Shown: positions 8,206 to 17,237, counted from the stretch's first letter. The stretch is 64,000 bases of DNA from JAGVSR01 sp033765145 (GCA_033765145.1 JANRIH010000047.1:1-64000); one strand, 5' to 3'. A program made the numbers and translations. Notes: generated by a model from the sequence alone, not told the origin.

Positions 8206-10140
8206 ATGACCGCATGCATCTACGTGAGCTATCTGGACAGCTACGTCGACGCCCGGGTGCCCTACGACACGTCGACACTCTCGCGCCTTGCGAACGGCCT
8301 CGCAAATGCCGGCTTCGCGCTCCGGAGCGCCGACGATCTCAGCGACATCGACGCGCGCATGCCGGGCGCATCCCTGGTGCTCGTTCTGATCGGGCCGCCC
8401 TTTGCTGAACACGCGAAACTCGCGCGCGACCGCAAACTCGATGTTGGCTCGGGGCGATTTTTTCTTGTGACGCGGGAATTGCAGCTGGCGCGCGCGGCCG
8501 GTCTCATGGTCGTGCCGCTACTGATCGATGGGGCGAAAATGCCCGCCCGCACCGACCTTCCTGACGAAATCGCCTGGCTCGCGGACATCGATGCCAAGGT
8601 TGCCGGCTCTGAAGACGTGGCAGATGCGCGTTGGCTCCAGAAACTCGTCCTCGCGCCGAAGCTCAAGGGGCTTACCAGCTTCACTGAGGGGGCGCGTGCG
8701 ACGGACAGTGCGCGTCTCGGGACTGCCGGTCTCAGGGAGGTTGTCGTTGCTGGTGGTCTCACCGAGCAAGACGGCGATGATCTTTCATCGGCCACGGCGG
8801 CGATCGTTTCGCGCGGCTGGAACCCGGGGCTCGATTCTCGCGCGGCTACTCAACTGCTTCAAGATGCGGTCCGTATCCGCGGTGCGGCACTTTCGGGCAG
8901 CCTCACCGACACGGACCTCCGCATCAAGGATTTCGAACACGCGCTGACCGGGGGTCGGGTGTTCGATGCGCCGAAGCGCGCAGCGTCGCCGCAAGCGCGC
9001 AATCCGGTCGCGGTCGAGCGCGCGCAGGTTCCCTATCCGCGTCGGAAGACATCATTGGATTCGCCGGCCTTGGGTATGCGGGTTGGCGGCGGCGAGGGCG
9101 GTACGGTTGGTTTTCTGCTAGGTTTTCTCGGTCTCGTGGCGCTCGGCGGGTGGCTGTTCGGCACATCGTCCGGCGCCTCGGTACTCAAGAATGTGCTCGA
9201 CGCGCTTGGATTGAAGCTCGGCGCGTTCCCCATGTTCGGCATGGCCGGGGCGCGCGGCGTGACGTCACGGAGGCCCGACCCGGCGCCGCCGTCGCGCCCC
9301 GAGCCGCGTCCGAGCGGCCCCGTCTCGGACACAGTCAACTGTTCGATCTTCGCGCCGATGGTCGCGCCGCCGGATACGACCGTCCTCGTGCAAGTTTTTC
9401 TTCATGTGCCCGCTCACGCCGTCAGGGCCGCCGCCGCGGCGACGCTCATGGACGCCGGGACCAAGTCTCGCGGGGTGCGTACGCTCGACACTGAAATTCG
9501 TCGCGGATCGCGCGTCACGATCGCGCTCTCGTGCAAGGGCGTCACGATCGAGGAGCCGTCACAGACCGTCATCTGGCGCGGCGCGCCGACCTTCGCGCAG
9601 TTTCTCGTGACGCTCCCGAATGCGGCGCCCGCGACACCTCTGTTCGCAACGGCCCGCATCGCCATCGACGGCGAACTTGTCGGCCGCATCACGTTCACGA
9701 TCGGCGTCGAGGCAGGGGTCGCAATGCCGAAGACCGTCGCCATCGGCACGCACGCCAAAGGCTACACGCGCGCGTTCGTCTCCTATGCCGCCGAGGATCG
9801 CAAGCGCGTGCTCGAACGGGTACAGATGCTGCGCGCGACGAAGACCGAGTTCTTCCAGGACATCCTGTCGCTCGATCCCGGCGCACGCTGGCGCGACGAG
9901 ATCTTCCGGAAGATTGATCAGTGCGACCTGTTTCTCTTGTTCTGGTCGGCGGCTGCCCGCAACTCCAATTGGGTCATCAAGGAGGCGGAAAGGGCCATTG
10001 CGCTGCAGGCCGCTCAGCAGGGACAGGAACCCGACATCGCCGTCATCGTGCTCGACGGACCGCCGCCCATTCTGCCCCCCGACAGCCTTGCGAGCCTCCA
10101 CTTCAACGACCCGATCAACTACGTAATCGCTAGCAGTTAG
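8206..10140 (+). CDS. Two-TIR-domain membrane protein
   Basis: Residues 1 to about 150 form a divergent TIR-like domain (IYVSYLDSY at the start, then SLVLVLIGPPF and GLMVVPLLIDG). A linker leads to one membrane span at about 299-320 (GFLLGFLGLVALGGWLF). A beta-rich region follows at about 376-510, and then a canonical TIR domain at about 519-644: RAFVSYAAEDR, FFQDILSLDPGARWRDEI, CDLFLLFWS and NWVIKEAERA. Glu593 in the last motif is at the position of the catalytic Glu of NAD-cleaving bacterial TIR domains. TIR proteins act in bacterial immunity and stress-triggered NAD depletion; such a role here is inference, and no partner such as ThsA is beside it. The neighbouring minus-strand gene overlaps its stop by four bases. 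Confidence 0.82.
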   Translation: MTACIYVSYLDSYVDARVPYDTSTLSRLANGLANAGFALRSADDLSDIDARMPGASLVLVLIGPPFAEHAKLARDRKLDVGSGRFFLVTRELQLARAAGLMVVPLLIDGAKMPARTDLPDEIAWLADIDAKVAGSEDVADARWLQKLVLAPKLKGLTSFTEGARATDSARLGTAGLREVVVAGGLTEQDGDDLSSATAAIVSRGWNPGLDSRAATQLLQDAVRIRGAALSGSLTDTDLRIKDFEHALTGGRVFDAPKRAASPQARNPVAVERAQVPYPRRKTSLDSPALGMRVGGGEGGTVGFLLGFLGLVALGGWLFGTSSGASVLKNVLDALGLKLGAFPMFGMAGARGVTSRRPDPAPPSRPEPRPSGPVSDTVNCSIFAPMVAPPDTTVLVQVFLHVPAHAVRAAAAATLMDAGTKSRGVRTLDTEIRRGSRVTIALSCKGVTIEEPSQTVIWRGAPTFAQFLVTLPNAAPATPLFATARIAIDGELVGRITFTIGVEAGVAMPKTVAIGTHAKGYTRAFVSYAAEDRKRVLERVQMLRATKTEFFQDILSLDPGARWRDEIFRKIDQCDLFLLFWSAAARNSNWVIKEAERAIALQAAQQGQEPDIAVIVLDGPPPILPPDSLASLHFNDPINYVIASS

Positions 10141-10598
10141 TTGAGCGGTGGCCAGAGCCATGCGGGTGCGCCGAACTCTTCGTCCCAGCTCTGCCAGACA
10201 ACGTCGCTGAAGCCGACTGAATACGTGATGACGCGCCAGCCCTGGCCATCGCGTGCGAGAAGTACGGCAGCCAAGCGCGAAAAGCTATCGTCCTTTACGT
10301 CGTCCGCATAGATCGACTTCCGCCAGTCCACTTCGCCGCCGCTTTCGCGCTTCGGCTTGCCGTAGACGAACGCCCACTCGTCCGACACGCGGAGGCTCTT
10401 GATCTCGAACACGATCGGCTGACCGAGGTCTTTCTCGATCGGCACGCGGGCGGCGTTCAAGACAATCTTGCGTTCGTCGCTGCCCTGCTTCGGCGTCCAG
10501 ACCGCATTCGCCGCACGAGCCGAGACGACGACTGCGAAGACGGCTCCCATCACCATCGCGGCGAGGCCCGCGGCCGACCTGACATTCAGAGCCTTCAC
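10137..10598 (-). CDS. Small exported protein of unknown function
   Basis: The 153-residue product begins with an N-terminal signal peptide (hydrophobic core AAGLAAMVMGAVFAVVV, Ala-X-Ala site around ARAANA). The mature part is soluble and compact: FEIKSLRVSDEWAFVYGKP is followed by a region rich in Asp/Lys and then LLARDGQGWRVITYSVG, which reads like a small beta-sheet-rich domain of the NTF2-like or lipoprotein-associated kind. It ends convergently on the TIR gene with a four-base overlap, which may reflect only compact packing. I recognise no named family. Confidence 0.7.
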   Translation of the reverse strand: MKALNVRSAAGLAAMVMGAVFAVVVSARAANAVWTPKQGSDERKIVLNAARVPIEKDLGQPIVFEIKSLRVSDEWAFVYGKPKRESGGEVDWRKSIYADDVKDDSFSRLAAVLLARDGQGWRVITYSVGFSDVVWQSWDEEFGAPAWLWPPLN

Positions 10599-10828
10599 GC
10601 TGGAATTCCTTCCGTTCGGGACTGATAACTCTAAACTTTAGCGGCCGGGCCGGCCCGCGCCGCCGCAAGACTTCGTCAATATATCGCAACACATCGTTTC
10701 GTCACATATCGGTCCGCAAAGGTGCCAATTCTTTACGTTATTTTTCAGTGTTTTGCGGATTCTCTCCGCCAAAGGACTTCCGGCAGAGGTCGTCCTCCCC
10801 ATCTCCGTGAAACAGAGGAGTTCTCACC

Positions 10829-11806
10829 ATGGGCCTCATCGACGGCTTCGGCCTTTTCGGCGTCATGCTCATCGCGCTCGCCGTGTTCGTCCTTTGGTCA
10901 ACCGTGAAAGTCGTGCCGCAGGGCTTCAACTACACGGTCGAGAACTTCGGCCGCTACACACGCACTCTAGCGCCGGGGCTTCATATCCTGATCCCGGTCG
11001 TCGAGCGGGTCGGACACAAAGTCAACATGAAGGAGCAGGTGATCGACATTCCGAGCCAGGACGTCATCACCCGCGACAATGCCATGGTGCGCGTCGATGG
11101 CGTCGCGTTCTTTCAGGTGTTGAACGCTCCGAAAGCCTCCTACGAAGTCGACAACCTCGAACTCGCCACTGTCAATCTCACCATGACGAATATCCGCACG
11201 GTGATGGGCTCGATGGACCTCGACGAGTTGCTCGCCAATCGCGACCAGATCAATGCCCGCCTCCTGCAGGTTGTCGATGCCGCGACAGAGCCCTGGGGTG
11301 TCAAGGTCACGCGCATCGAGATCAAGGACATCGCGCCGCCGCGCGATCTCGTCGACAGCATGGCGCGGCAGATGAAGGCCGAACGCGAGAAGCGCGCGCA
11401 GATTCTGGAATCCGAAGGCATGCGGCAGGCCGCGATCCTCAAGGCCGAGGGCGAGAAACAATCGGTCGTCCTCGAAGCCGAAGGCCGGCGTGAGGCGGCG
11501 TTCAAGGACGCGGAAGCGCGCGAGCGTCAGGCGGAAGCCGAAGCCAAGGCGACGCAGATGGTTTCGGATGCCATCGCGAGCGGCAACGTGCAGGCGATCA
11601 ACTACTTCATCGCGACGAACTACGTGAAGGCGCTCGAATCTCTCGCCAAGGCGCCGAACCAGAAAGTCATCATGATGCCGCTCGACGCCTCGTCCGTCAT
11701 CGGGTCGCTCGCCGGTCTTGCCGAGATCACGAGCGAGGCCCTCAAGGGTCCGGGTTCCGGCGGACCAGCGCCGACGGTTCCCGCGACGCGACAGAGAAAT
11801 GCATAA
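10829..11806 (+). CDS. SPFH/band 7 (stomatin-like) membrane protein, QmcA type
   Basis: An N-terminal transmembrane segment (LFGVMLIALAVFVLW) precedes a band 7 domain: VVPQGFNYTVENFGRY, LAPGLHILIPVVERV, and IKDIAPPRDLVDSMARQM. Then comes a long Glu/Ala-rich coiled coil (about residues 190-260) and a C-terminal segment with VIMMPLDASSVIGSLAG. Such proteins oligomerise in membrane microdomains and typically pair with an NfeD partner. That partner follows 96 bases downstream here, so the two form a likely operon. AGAGGAG precedes the ATG. The gene name qmcA would fit but the family has several related members. Confidence 0.92.
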   Translation: MGLIDGFGLFGVMLIALAVFVLWSTVKVVPQGFNYTVENFGRYTRTLAPGLHILIPVVERVGHKVNMKEQVIDIPSQDVITRDNAMVRVDGVAFFQVLNAPKASYEVDNLELATVNLTMTNIRTVMGSMDLDELLANRDQINARLLQVVDAATEPWGVKVTRIEIKDIAPPRDLVDSMARQMKAEREKRAQILESEGMRQAAILKAEGEKQSVVLEAEGRREAAFKDAEARERQAEAEAKATQMVSDAIASGNVQAINYFIATNYVKALESLAKAPNQKVIMMPLDASSVIGSLAGLAEITSEALKGPGSGGPAPTVPATRQRNA

Positions 11807-11902
11807 GCGAACCATCCGCAGTCATGTGATAAGGAGCGCCGGGTGGGAGCCTGGCGCTCTTTTCGTCCCCGCCCTCGACCGCATATCGGAGACCATCTCG
11901 CC

Positions 11903-12385
11903 ATGACCGACATCGCCGCGCAGGTCTCGAGCCTCGGCTACTGGAGCTGGCTCATCCTGGCGCTCATTTTGATGGCGCTCGAAACCGTCGTGCCGGGCAT
12001 TCACTTCCTATGGTTCGGTGTGGCCGCGCTCGTCGTCGGCATCATCGTTGCAATCGCCAGTGCGGCGGGCATGAGCGAGGCGCTGACGCTGCCCTGGCAG
12101 TTCGTCCTCTATGCCGCGATCGCGTTCCTGACGGTCTTCATCGTCAAGCGGTTCGCGAAGCCCGAAGCCGCCAAGAGCGATGAGCCGACACTCAACGTGC
12201 GCGGATCGCAATACATCGGCAAACGGTTCGTGGTCGAAGAGGCGATCGTCAACGGGCGCGGTAAGATCCGCGTCGGCGATACGCTGTGGGCTGCAGTGGG
12301 TGAAGACGCGGCCCGTGGGACGATGGTCGAGGTGACGGGCGTGGATGGGACGGCTCTCGTCGTGACGACGGAGATCGAGGAGTAG
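11903..12385 (+). CDS. NfeD-family membrane protein
   Basis: Several membrane helices (WSWLILALILMALETVVPG, WFGVAALVVGIIVAIAS and WQFVLYAAIAFLTVFIV) precede a C-terminal OB-fold-like domain. There the phrases NVRGSQYIGKRFVV, GRGKIRVGDTLWAA and VEVTGVDGTALVV are characteristic of short NfeD proteins. NfeD proteins work with the stomatin-like partner encoded just upstream. I chose the ATG at 11903 with CGGAGA upstream; a frame opening 60 bases earlier lacks family similarity. Confidence 0.9.
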   Translation: MTDIAAQVSSLGYWSWLILALILMALETVVPGIHFLWFGVAALVVGIIVAIASAAGMSEALTLPWQFVLYAAIAFLTVFIVKRFAKPEAAKSDEPTLNVRGSQYIGKRFVVEEAIVNGRGKIRVGDTLWAAVGEDAARGTMVEVTGVDGTALVVTTEIEE

Positions 12386-12507
12386 GCTGCTGAGGCGACG
12401 TCCAAACGCGACAGGCGCCGACCAGTTTGCGGCGAACGTGCCAATCGAGCGCGCGCGTTGATCCGGCCAAGCCGGCTGCGAATTTGGACCAATTGCTGGA
12501 TCTGCGG

Positions 12508-13311
12508 ATGGGTGCGAACGTGGCACGACTTTTCACCACTGTCCTTATTGTCGTGCTGGCTCTCCTGGCCCCGGGGGAAAGGACCCTTGCTCAGACTTCG
12601 GACGTTCCGGCGCGGACCGTGACGGTCTTTGCAGCTGCGAGCCTCAAGAACGCGCTCGATGCGGTTGGAAAGTCGTATGCCGCAAGCGGGGGAAAGCTGA
12701 TCGCATCCTACGCTGCATCCTCGGCACTCGCGAAGCAGATCGAGCAAGGCGCGCCAGCCGACATCTTCATCAGCTCCGATCTCGACTGGATGGATTATCT
12801 CGCGAGCAATGGGCTCATCCGCTCTGAGACACGGGCGGATCTGCTCGGCAATTCACTTGTTCTTGTCGCCCCCGCCGCAAGCACGGTCGATCTGTCGATC
12901 GCGCCCGGCTTTAAACTCCTGGACGCACTCGGCGCGGAGGGCCGGCTGGCGGTTGCCGATCCCGCATCTGTCCCGGCCGGCAAGTATGCCAGGCAGGCGC
13001 TCGAACACCTCGGCGTGTGGGGTGCCGTGGAGCCGCGTCTCGTTCCGACGGAGAATGTGCGCGCGGCGCTCGCGCTCGTCGCGCTTGGCGAAGTGCCTCT
13101 CGGGATCGTCTATCGCACCGACGCGCTCGCCGACCCGAAGGTCAAGGTCGTTGGCACTTTTCCAGCCGACAGCCACAAACCGATCATCTATCCGATCGCC
13201 GCAGTAGAGAAATCCGCCAATTCCGCCGAGGCGGACAGGTTCCTCGCGTTCCTCAAGACTGCTCCGGCCGCCACCATTTTTCGAGAACAAGGGTTCACGG
13301 TCGCACACTGA
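12508..13311 (+). CDS. modA: Molybdate ABC transporter substrate-binding protein
   Basis: The product has a signal peptide (LFTTVLIVVLALLAPGERTLAQ) followed by a periplasmic molybdate-binding fold. Typical ModA features are VFAAASLKNALDAVGK, YAASSALAKQIEQGAPADIF, a central RLAVADPASVPAGKYA, and GIVYRTDALADPKVKVVG. The Ser and Ala residues at these sites line the oxyanion pocket in the family. It normally delivers molybdate to ModBC, but no modB or modC gene is next to it here; the downstream gene is kdsD on the other strand. It could bind molybdate, tungstate or another oxyanion. The start at 12508 has only a weak ribosome-binding site. Confidence 0.9.
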   Translation: MGANVARLFTTVLIVVLALLAPGERTLAQTSDVPARTVTVFAAASLKNALDAVGKSYAASGGKLIASYAASSALAKQIEQGAPADIFISSDLDWMDYLASNGLIRSETRADLLGNSLVLVAPAASTVDLSIAPGFKLLDALGAEGRLAVADPASVPAGKYARQALEHLGVWGAVEPRLVPTENVRAALALVALGEVPLGIVYRTDALADPKVKVVGTFPADSHKPIIYPIAAVEKSANSAEADRFLAFLKTAPAATIFREQGFTVAH

Positions 13312-13331
13312 GTGTCCCGACGTCTCACGCC

Positions 13332-14357
13332 CTATGCGACGCCCGCGCGCAGAAGATCGTGGATGTGGACGATGCCGACCGGCTTGCCCTTCTCGACGAC
13401 GAAGAGCGACGTGATCCGCGACGAATTGATGAGTTCGAGCGCGGCGGATGCGAGCATCGTCGGCGGGATGGTCTTCGGCTTTTTCGTCATGATGTCCGCG
13501 ACGCGGCTCGACAGAAGTCCGGCACCCATGTGGCGGCGCAAGTCGCCGTCGGTCACGACTCCGATGAGCTTTCCGCGCCCATCGGTTACGCCGAGGCAGC
13601 CGAAGCTCTTTTCAGTCATGACGACGAGCGCCTCGGCCATCGTGAGATCGTCGCGGGCGAGCGGCAGGCGGTCGCCCTTGTGCATGAGATCAGCCACATA
13701 CTTCAGGCTGGCGCCGAGCGATCCTCCGGGATGGAACATCTTGAAGTCCTGGGCGGTGAACCCCTTGCTCTCGAGAAGCGCGATCGCAAGGCAGTCGCCG
13801 AGCGCCAACTGCATCGTCGTCGATGTCGTCGGCGCGAGGCCGTGAGGGCAGGCTTCCTTCGCGCGCGGCAACTCGAGCACGACATCGCTCTGTTGGCCCA
13901 ACGCCGAGCCCGCATTCGACGTGACGGCGATCATCGGGACCTGGAAGCGGCGCGAATAGGTGATCAGCGGCTTCAGTTCGACCGTTTCACCCGACCAGGA
14001 GAGGGCCAGGATCACATCGTCGGTGGTGATCATGCCAAGGTCGCCGTGGGAAGCCTCGCCAGGATGCACGAAGAACGCTGGCGTTCCGGTCGAAGCGAAC
14101 GTCGCCGCTATTTTCTGCCCGATGTGACCGCTCTTCCCGATCCCCGTGACGATCACGCGGCCGCGCGCGGCTTTCAATCGCGCGACAGCCGATGCAAACG
14201 GGGCCGCCAGTCCATTGTCGAGGGCTGCGCGCAACGCCGCGAGCCCTTCCGCCTCGAGTTCGAGCGTGCGAACAGCGGTCGAGATCAGAGCCGCACCCGG
14301 CCTCTTGCCGCCTGGAATTGCCTTTAGAGTTCGCGTTGTGGAGGCTCGTCCAGCCAT
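13332..14357 (-). CDS. kdsD: Arabinose-5-phosphate isomerase (KpsF/GutQ family)
   Basis: The enzyme converts ribulose 5-phosphate into arabinose 5-phosphate, the first committed step towards Kdo for lipopolysaccharide. An N-terminal SIS domain (residues about 45-190) shows GIGKSGHIGQKIAATFASTG, HPGEASHGDLGMI and SWSGETVELKPLI. Two CBS domains occupy the C-terminal third (GVVTDGDLRRHMG and VEKGKPVGIVHIHDLLRAG). The catalytic His-rich sites of the SIS domain appear intact. It matches the Kdo transferase gene waaA further along this window. It faces the outer-membrane barrel gene across a shared intergenic region with a CtrA-type box. Confidence 0.94.
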   Translation of the reverse strand: MAGRASTTRTLKAIPGGKRPGAALISTAVRTLELEAEGLAALRAALDNGLAAPFASAVARLKAARGRVIVTGIGKSGHIGQKIAATFASTGTPAFFVHPGEASHGDLGMITTDDVILALSWSGETVELKPLITYSRRFQVPMIAVTSNAGSALGQQSDVVLELPRAKEACPHGLAPTTSTTMQLALGDCLAIALLESKGFTAQDFKMFHPGGSLGASLKYVADLMHKGDRLPLARDDLTMAEALVVMTEKSFGCLGVTDGRGKLIGVVTDGDLRRHMGAGLLSSRVADIMTKKPKTIPPTMLASAALELINSSRITSLFVVEKGKPVGIVHIHDLLRAGVA

Positions 14358-14532
14358 CGTGTTCGATTTCCCAACGTCGCGCCGTCTACGCCGTTCTGCT
14401 CTGGCGGTACAGGACTTGTGACACAGGAGCGGGGCCGCCCCAAGCGCCGCGATTCCCCCTTTGGTCTAGCAAACGCAACCGGGGGTTCCAATCGGCGCGG
14501 GACGCTGATCCCCAGGGCGGTTAAATGGGCGG

Positions 14533-14547
14533 TTAAAGCGGCATTAA
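14533..14547 (+). promoter_or_regulatory. CtrA-type box TTAA-N7-TTAA
   Basis: TTAA, seven bases (AGCGGCA), then TTAA followed by C match the consensus for the cell-cycle response regulator CtrA of alphaproteobacteria exactly. Another TTAA lies 12 bases upstream. The box sits 76 bases before the chosen start of the outer-membrane barrel gene and 176 bases from kdsD. Binding is inferred from sequence only. Confidence 0.6.
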
Positions 14548-14622
14548 CCGGCCGTTTCTAGTGTCGCTATTCGCGTGTGCGTCGTCAGTGCTCCAGCCGT
14601 CGAGCCGTCCGAAGGCGCCCCC

Positions 14623-16362
14623 GTGCCCCCTCACGCCCCGAAATTACGTCGGTTGCTCCCCCATTCCGCTCTGGCCATTGCCGCCATGTCGGTTGCGACC
14701 GGCGTATGGACGACCAGCGTCTGGACGACCGGCGCTATGGCACAGGACGGCGGCGATGCAGCCCAGAGGGTTCAGGGCCGCGCGGTCCCGACCCAGCCCG
14801 TGGCCCCGCAGAAGCCGCTGACGGCGGGGCGGCCGGGCGCCGATGATCCGGCGCGCCCGGATGGGCCGGGCGATGATGATCGCCAGGGCCTCATTCCGCG
14901 GTCTGACCCGACGTCGGACCCGCGTGATCCTTCCGATCCCAACGCCGAGATGACGAGGCTGGGCGAGCGCCCGGTTCCCAGGGACGGCGAAATCGAAACG
15001 CCCGAGGACGGAGCCGGTCTGCGCGACGGCATTCTGGAGGAAACGGAACCGCTCCCTCCCGAGGACGGCGGAGACGGCATGAGCGTCGACACGCGACCGC
15101 GAGAGGAGTTCGAACTTTTCGAGACCGTCGAGAACCCACCGGCCGGCTTCGATCCCCTGCTGTTCCAGATCGAGGATATCGATCCTCTGAGAACGGACCG
15201 GCGGCCGGGACGCCTCTTCACGCGCGAGCCCTACGATCCCGTCGGCATCCGTATCGGCAGCTTCGTTTATTTTCCGGAGATCGAGGGGAACCTTTTCGCG
15301 ACGTCGAATGTGCGGCGCCAGACACCCGCCAGCGAGGACGTGGCGTTCGAGCTTCTCTCCACATCGCGGCTCGTTTCGAACTGGGCCCGGCACGCGCTCG
15401 AAGTGACGGCGACGAGCGACCTTTCGTTCTATGACCAGTTCACTGACGAGGACGAGCGGTCGTGGAGCGTCGAGGGCCGCGGCCGGATCGACTTGGCGCG
15501 CCGGACCAACATCCAGGCTCTCGCCTCACACAGCGAACGGCAGGAGGGGCGGTCCGCGATCGACGCCAACCAGACCGGTGATCGGGCGCAGGTCGCCGAG
15601 GACAAGGCCGCCGCGACACTCAATCAGCGTTTCAACCGGTTATCGGTCCAGTTGCGCGGCGCGTTCGAAGAGCGCGACTATGGACCAGTCGAGGGTATTG
15701 GCGGCGTCGGCGGGCAGACCAACGACGACCGCGACACGCGCGAATTCTCGGAAGTCGTCCGGGCGACGTGGGAATTCAAGCCGACGCTCTCCGCCTTCGC
15801 CGAAGTGGAGACAAACCAGAGGCGCTACAATGTGGCAGCTGTCGTCGATCAATTGCGCCGCGACAGTGATGGACAGCGCTATCGTGCCGGACTGGACTTC
15901 GGCAGTACGGGCGCGATCCTGCGCGGCGAGGTGAGCGTCGGATACGGGCGGCAAGACCCGGAAGAGGCCTCGCTCAGCGCCGTGGAAGGCATTCTTGTCG
16001 ATGCCAATCTCGTCTGGCGCGTCAGCGATCCGACGACGCTGCGGCTCAGCGCGCAAACTGAAATCTACGACACGAATACACTGGGTTCCGCCGGCGTCCT
16101 GACCCATCAGGTCGGTCTCGAGGCGCGCCACCAGTTCCGGCGCTATCTCATCGGCACGGCCGGCATCACCTATACGAGCTACGACTACGACAACATCGAC
16201 ATTTCGGAGAGCGAGATTCGGAGCTTGGTAGGGGTCGAGTACTTCCTAAATCGGGAGTGGACGCTATTCGGCCGCTATGAGCACACCGAGTTCGTCTCGA
16301 ACCAGTTGAACGGCGACTGGCGCGCAGACGACCTCAGGGTTGGGGCCCGCTGGCGGCGCTAA
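14623..16362 (+). CDS. Outer-membrane beta-barrel protein with acidic Pro-rich N-terminal region
   Basis: A signal peptide (LPHSALAIAAMSVATGVW, cleavage near GAMAQ) is followed by about 150 residues rich in Asp, Pro, Arg and Glu that are probably disordered. From about residue 200 the sequence becomes alternating, aromatic-rich beta strands (for example FAEVETNQRRYNV, GIRIGSFVYFPEIEGN, TLFGRYEHTEF) and ends in a C-terminal strand VGARWRR. That fits the family of outer-membrane barrel proteins found in Hyphomicrobiales (OmpA/BBP2 style). Its cargo is not known. The start is uncertain: GTG at 14623 with GAAGG upstream looks best, while an earlier GTG at 14575 would add 16 residues. A CtrA box lies upstream. 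Confidence 0.8.
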   Translation: MPPHAPKLRRLLPHSALAIAAMSVATGVWTTSVWTTGAMAQDGGDAAQRVQGRAVPTQPVAPQKPLTAGRPGADDPARPDGPGDDDRQGLIPRSDPTSDPRDPSDPNAEMTRLGERPVPRDGEIETPEDGAGLRDGILEETEPLPPEDGGDGMSVDTRPREEFELFETVENPPAGFDPLLFQIEDIDPLRTDRRPGRLFTREPYDPVGIRIGSFVYFPEIEGNLFATSNVRRQTPASEDVAFELLSTSRLVSNWARHALEVTATSDLSFYDQFTDEDERSWSVEGRGRIDLARRTNIQALASHSERQEGRSAIDANQTGDRAQVAEDKAAATLNQRFNRLSVQLRGAFEERDYGPVEGIGGVGGQTNDDRDTREFSEVVRATWEFKPTLSAFAEVETNQRRYNVAAVVDQLRRDSDGQRYRAGLDFGSTGAILRGEVSVGYGRQDPEEASLSAVEGILVDANLVWRVSDPTTLRLSAQTEIYDTNTLGSAGVLTHQVGLEARHQFRRYLIGTAGITYTSYDYDNIDISESEIRSLVGVEYFLNREWTLFGRYEHTEFVSNQLNGDWRADDLRVGARWRR

Positions 16363-16379
16363 CGAGCCCAAGAACGTGA

Positions 16380-16406
16380 ACGGCCGGCGCCCTTCGGCCC
16401 GGCCGT
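16380..16406. terminator. Hairpin between two convergent genes
   Basis: ACGGCCGGCGCC and GGCCCGGCCGT form a strong, nearly perfect stem with a CTTC loop. It lies between the stops of the barrel gene and the Cys-rich protein gene. No T run follows, so termination is plausible but not proven. Confidence 0.45.
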
Positions 16407-16435
16407 CGTCAGAACCCTGGTTGCGCCAGAGCGCC

Positions 16436-16726
16436 TTATTTCTGCGCAGCGCGGCGCGCAACTTCCTCGGCCGAAACCTCGCCGGCACCGATCAGCGCCG
16501 TCACGCAGCGCTTCGACAACTGGAGACCGTGGGACCGCATGCACTGGCGAACGCCAGGGCTGTCGGGCTTGTGCTGGCTGCAGTAGGAGAAATAGTCGCC
16601 GGCGCAGGCCATTTTCACGGCCATCGAGACGGCTCCGGCTTCGGTCGACGCGCCGCCAAGCGCGCCCACGGACAGGACGGCGGCGAAGGCCAGGCGGGCA
16701 GTAAGAATTGTCGTTACGGGGGTCAT
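16436..16726 (-). CDS. Small exported Cys-rich repeat protein
   Basis: The N-terminus is a signal peptide (LTARLAFAAVLSVGALGG, site near STEAGA). The mature part contains four cysteines spaced as in the Cys-rich repeat family seen widely in Bradyrhizobium and relatives: MACAGDYFSYC, GVRQCMRSHGLQLSKRCVTAL, then an Ala/Glu tail. The cysteines probably form disulfides in the periplasm. Function is unknown. It ends convergently with the OM barrel gene. Confidence 0.75.
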   Translation of the reverse strand: MTPVTTILTARLAFAAVLSVGALGGASTEAGAVSMAVKMACAGDYFSYCSQHKPDSPGVRQCMRSHGLQLSKRCVTALIGAGEVSAEEVARRAAQK

Positions 16727-16883
16727 GGCAGTCTCCTCACAGGGTTCATTGGTTCGGCTCTGATGGTCGGACTATGCGCCCGGCCGAGCCCTGCCGCTGT
16801 TCCCGGGGTGACTGTCCGCCCGGAAGGTTAGGAATTCGCCAATGGGGTTCTGATCAGGGCAGGGAAAGACCGGCTGCAAACCC

Positions 16884-17237
16884 TCAAGGGCGCGCAACGG
16901 CACCCATCCCGGCCCATTCGTTGAAGTCTTCTAGCGTCACCGGCTGATGGCTCGCCGCCGCTCGCGGGCTGGCAATGGCCGCCTCGCCGACGATGAAGGC
17001 GATGACCGATGTTCCGCGCTGGATTTTTACTTCGCAATCGACCGGACTGGCCCGCGTCTCGAATTCGACCCGGAACCGGAAGGGAATGGAGGCTGTCTCC
17101 CTGAGCTCGAGGTAGATGGCGTTGTAGGTCCGGCTGGTTACGGAGCAAAACACGCGTTTCGGCCCGGGCAGAGTGATGGTGCCATGGAAGGCGCCACTCT
17201 TGCGTTGACCGAATGTGCTCATGCCCGCCGCCGACAT
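16884..17237 (-). CDS. Small PilZ-like protein
   Basis: The 117-residue product contains alternating beta-type segments (GTITLPGPKRVFCSVTSRTY, AIYLELRETASIPFRFRVEF, DCEVKIQRGTSVIAFIV), a pattern like a short PilZ domain with the C-terminal segment typical of c-di-GMP sensing folds. The usual RxxxR motif of ligand-binding PilZ is absent, so it may be a degenerate member. The ATG at 17237 has an AGG element six bases away. The frame is better supported than the overlapping ones on the other strand, but the assignment is tentative. Confidence 0.45.
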   Translation of the reverse strand: MSAAGMSTFGQRKSGAFHGTITLPGPKRVFCSVTSRTYNAIYLELRETASIPFRFRVEFETRASPVDCEVKIQRGTSVIAFIVGEAAIASPRAAASHQPVTLEDFNEWAGMGAVARP

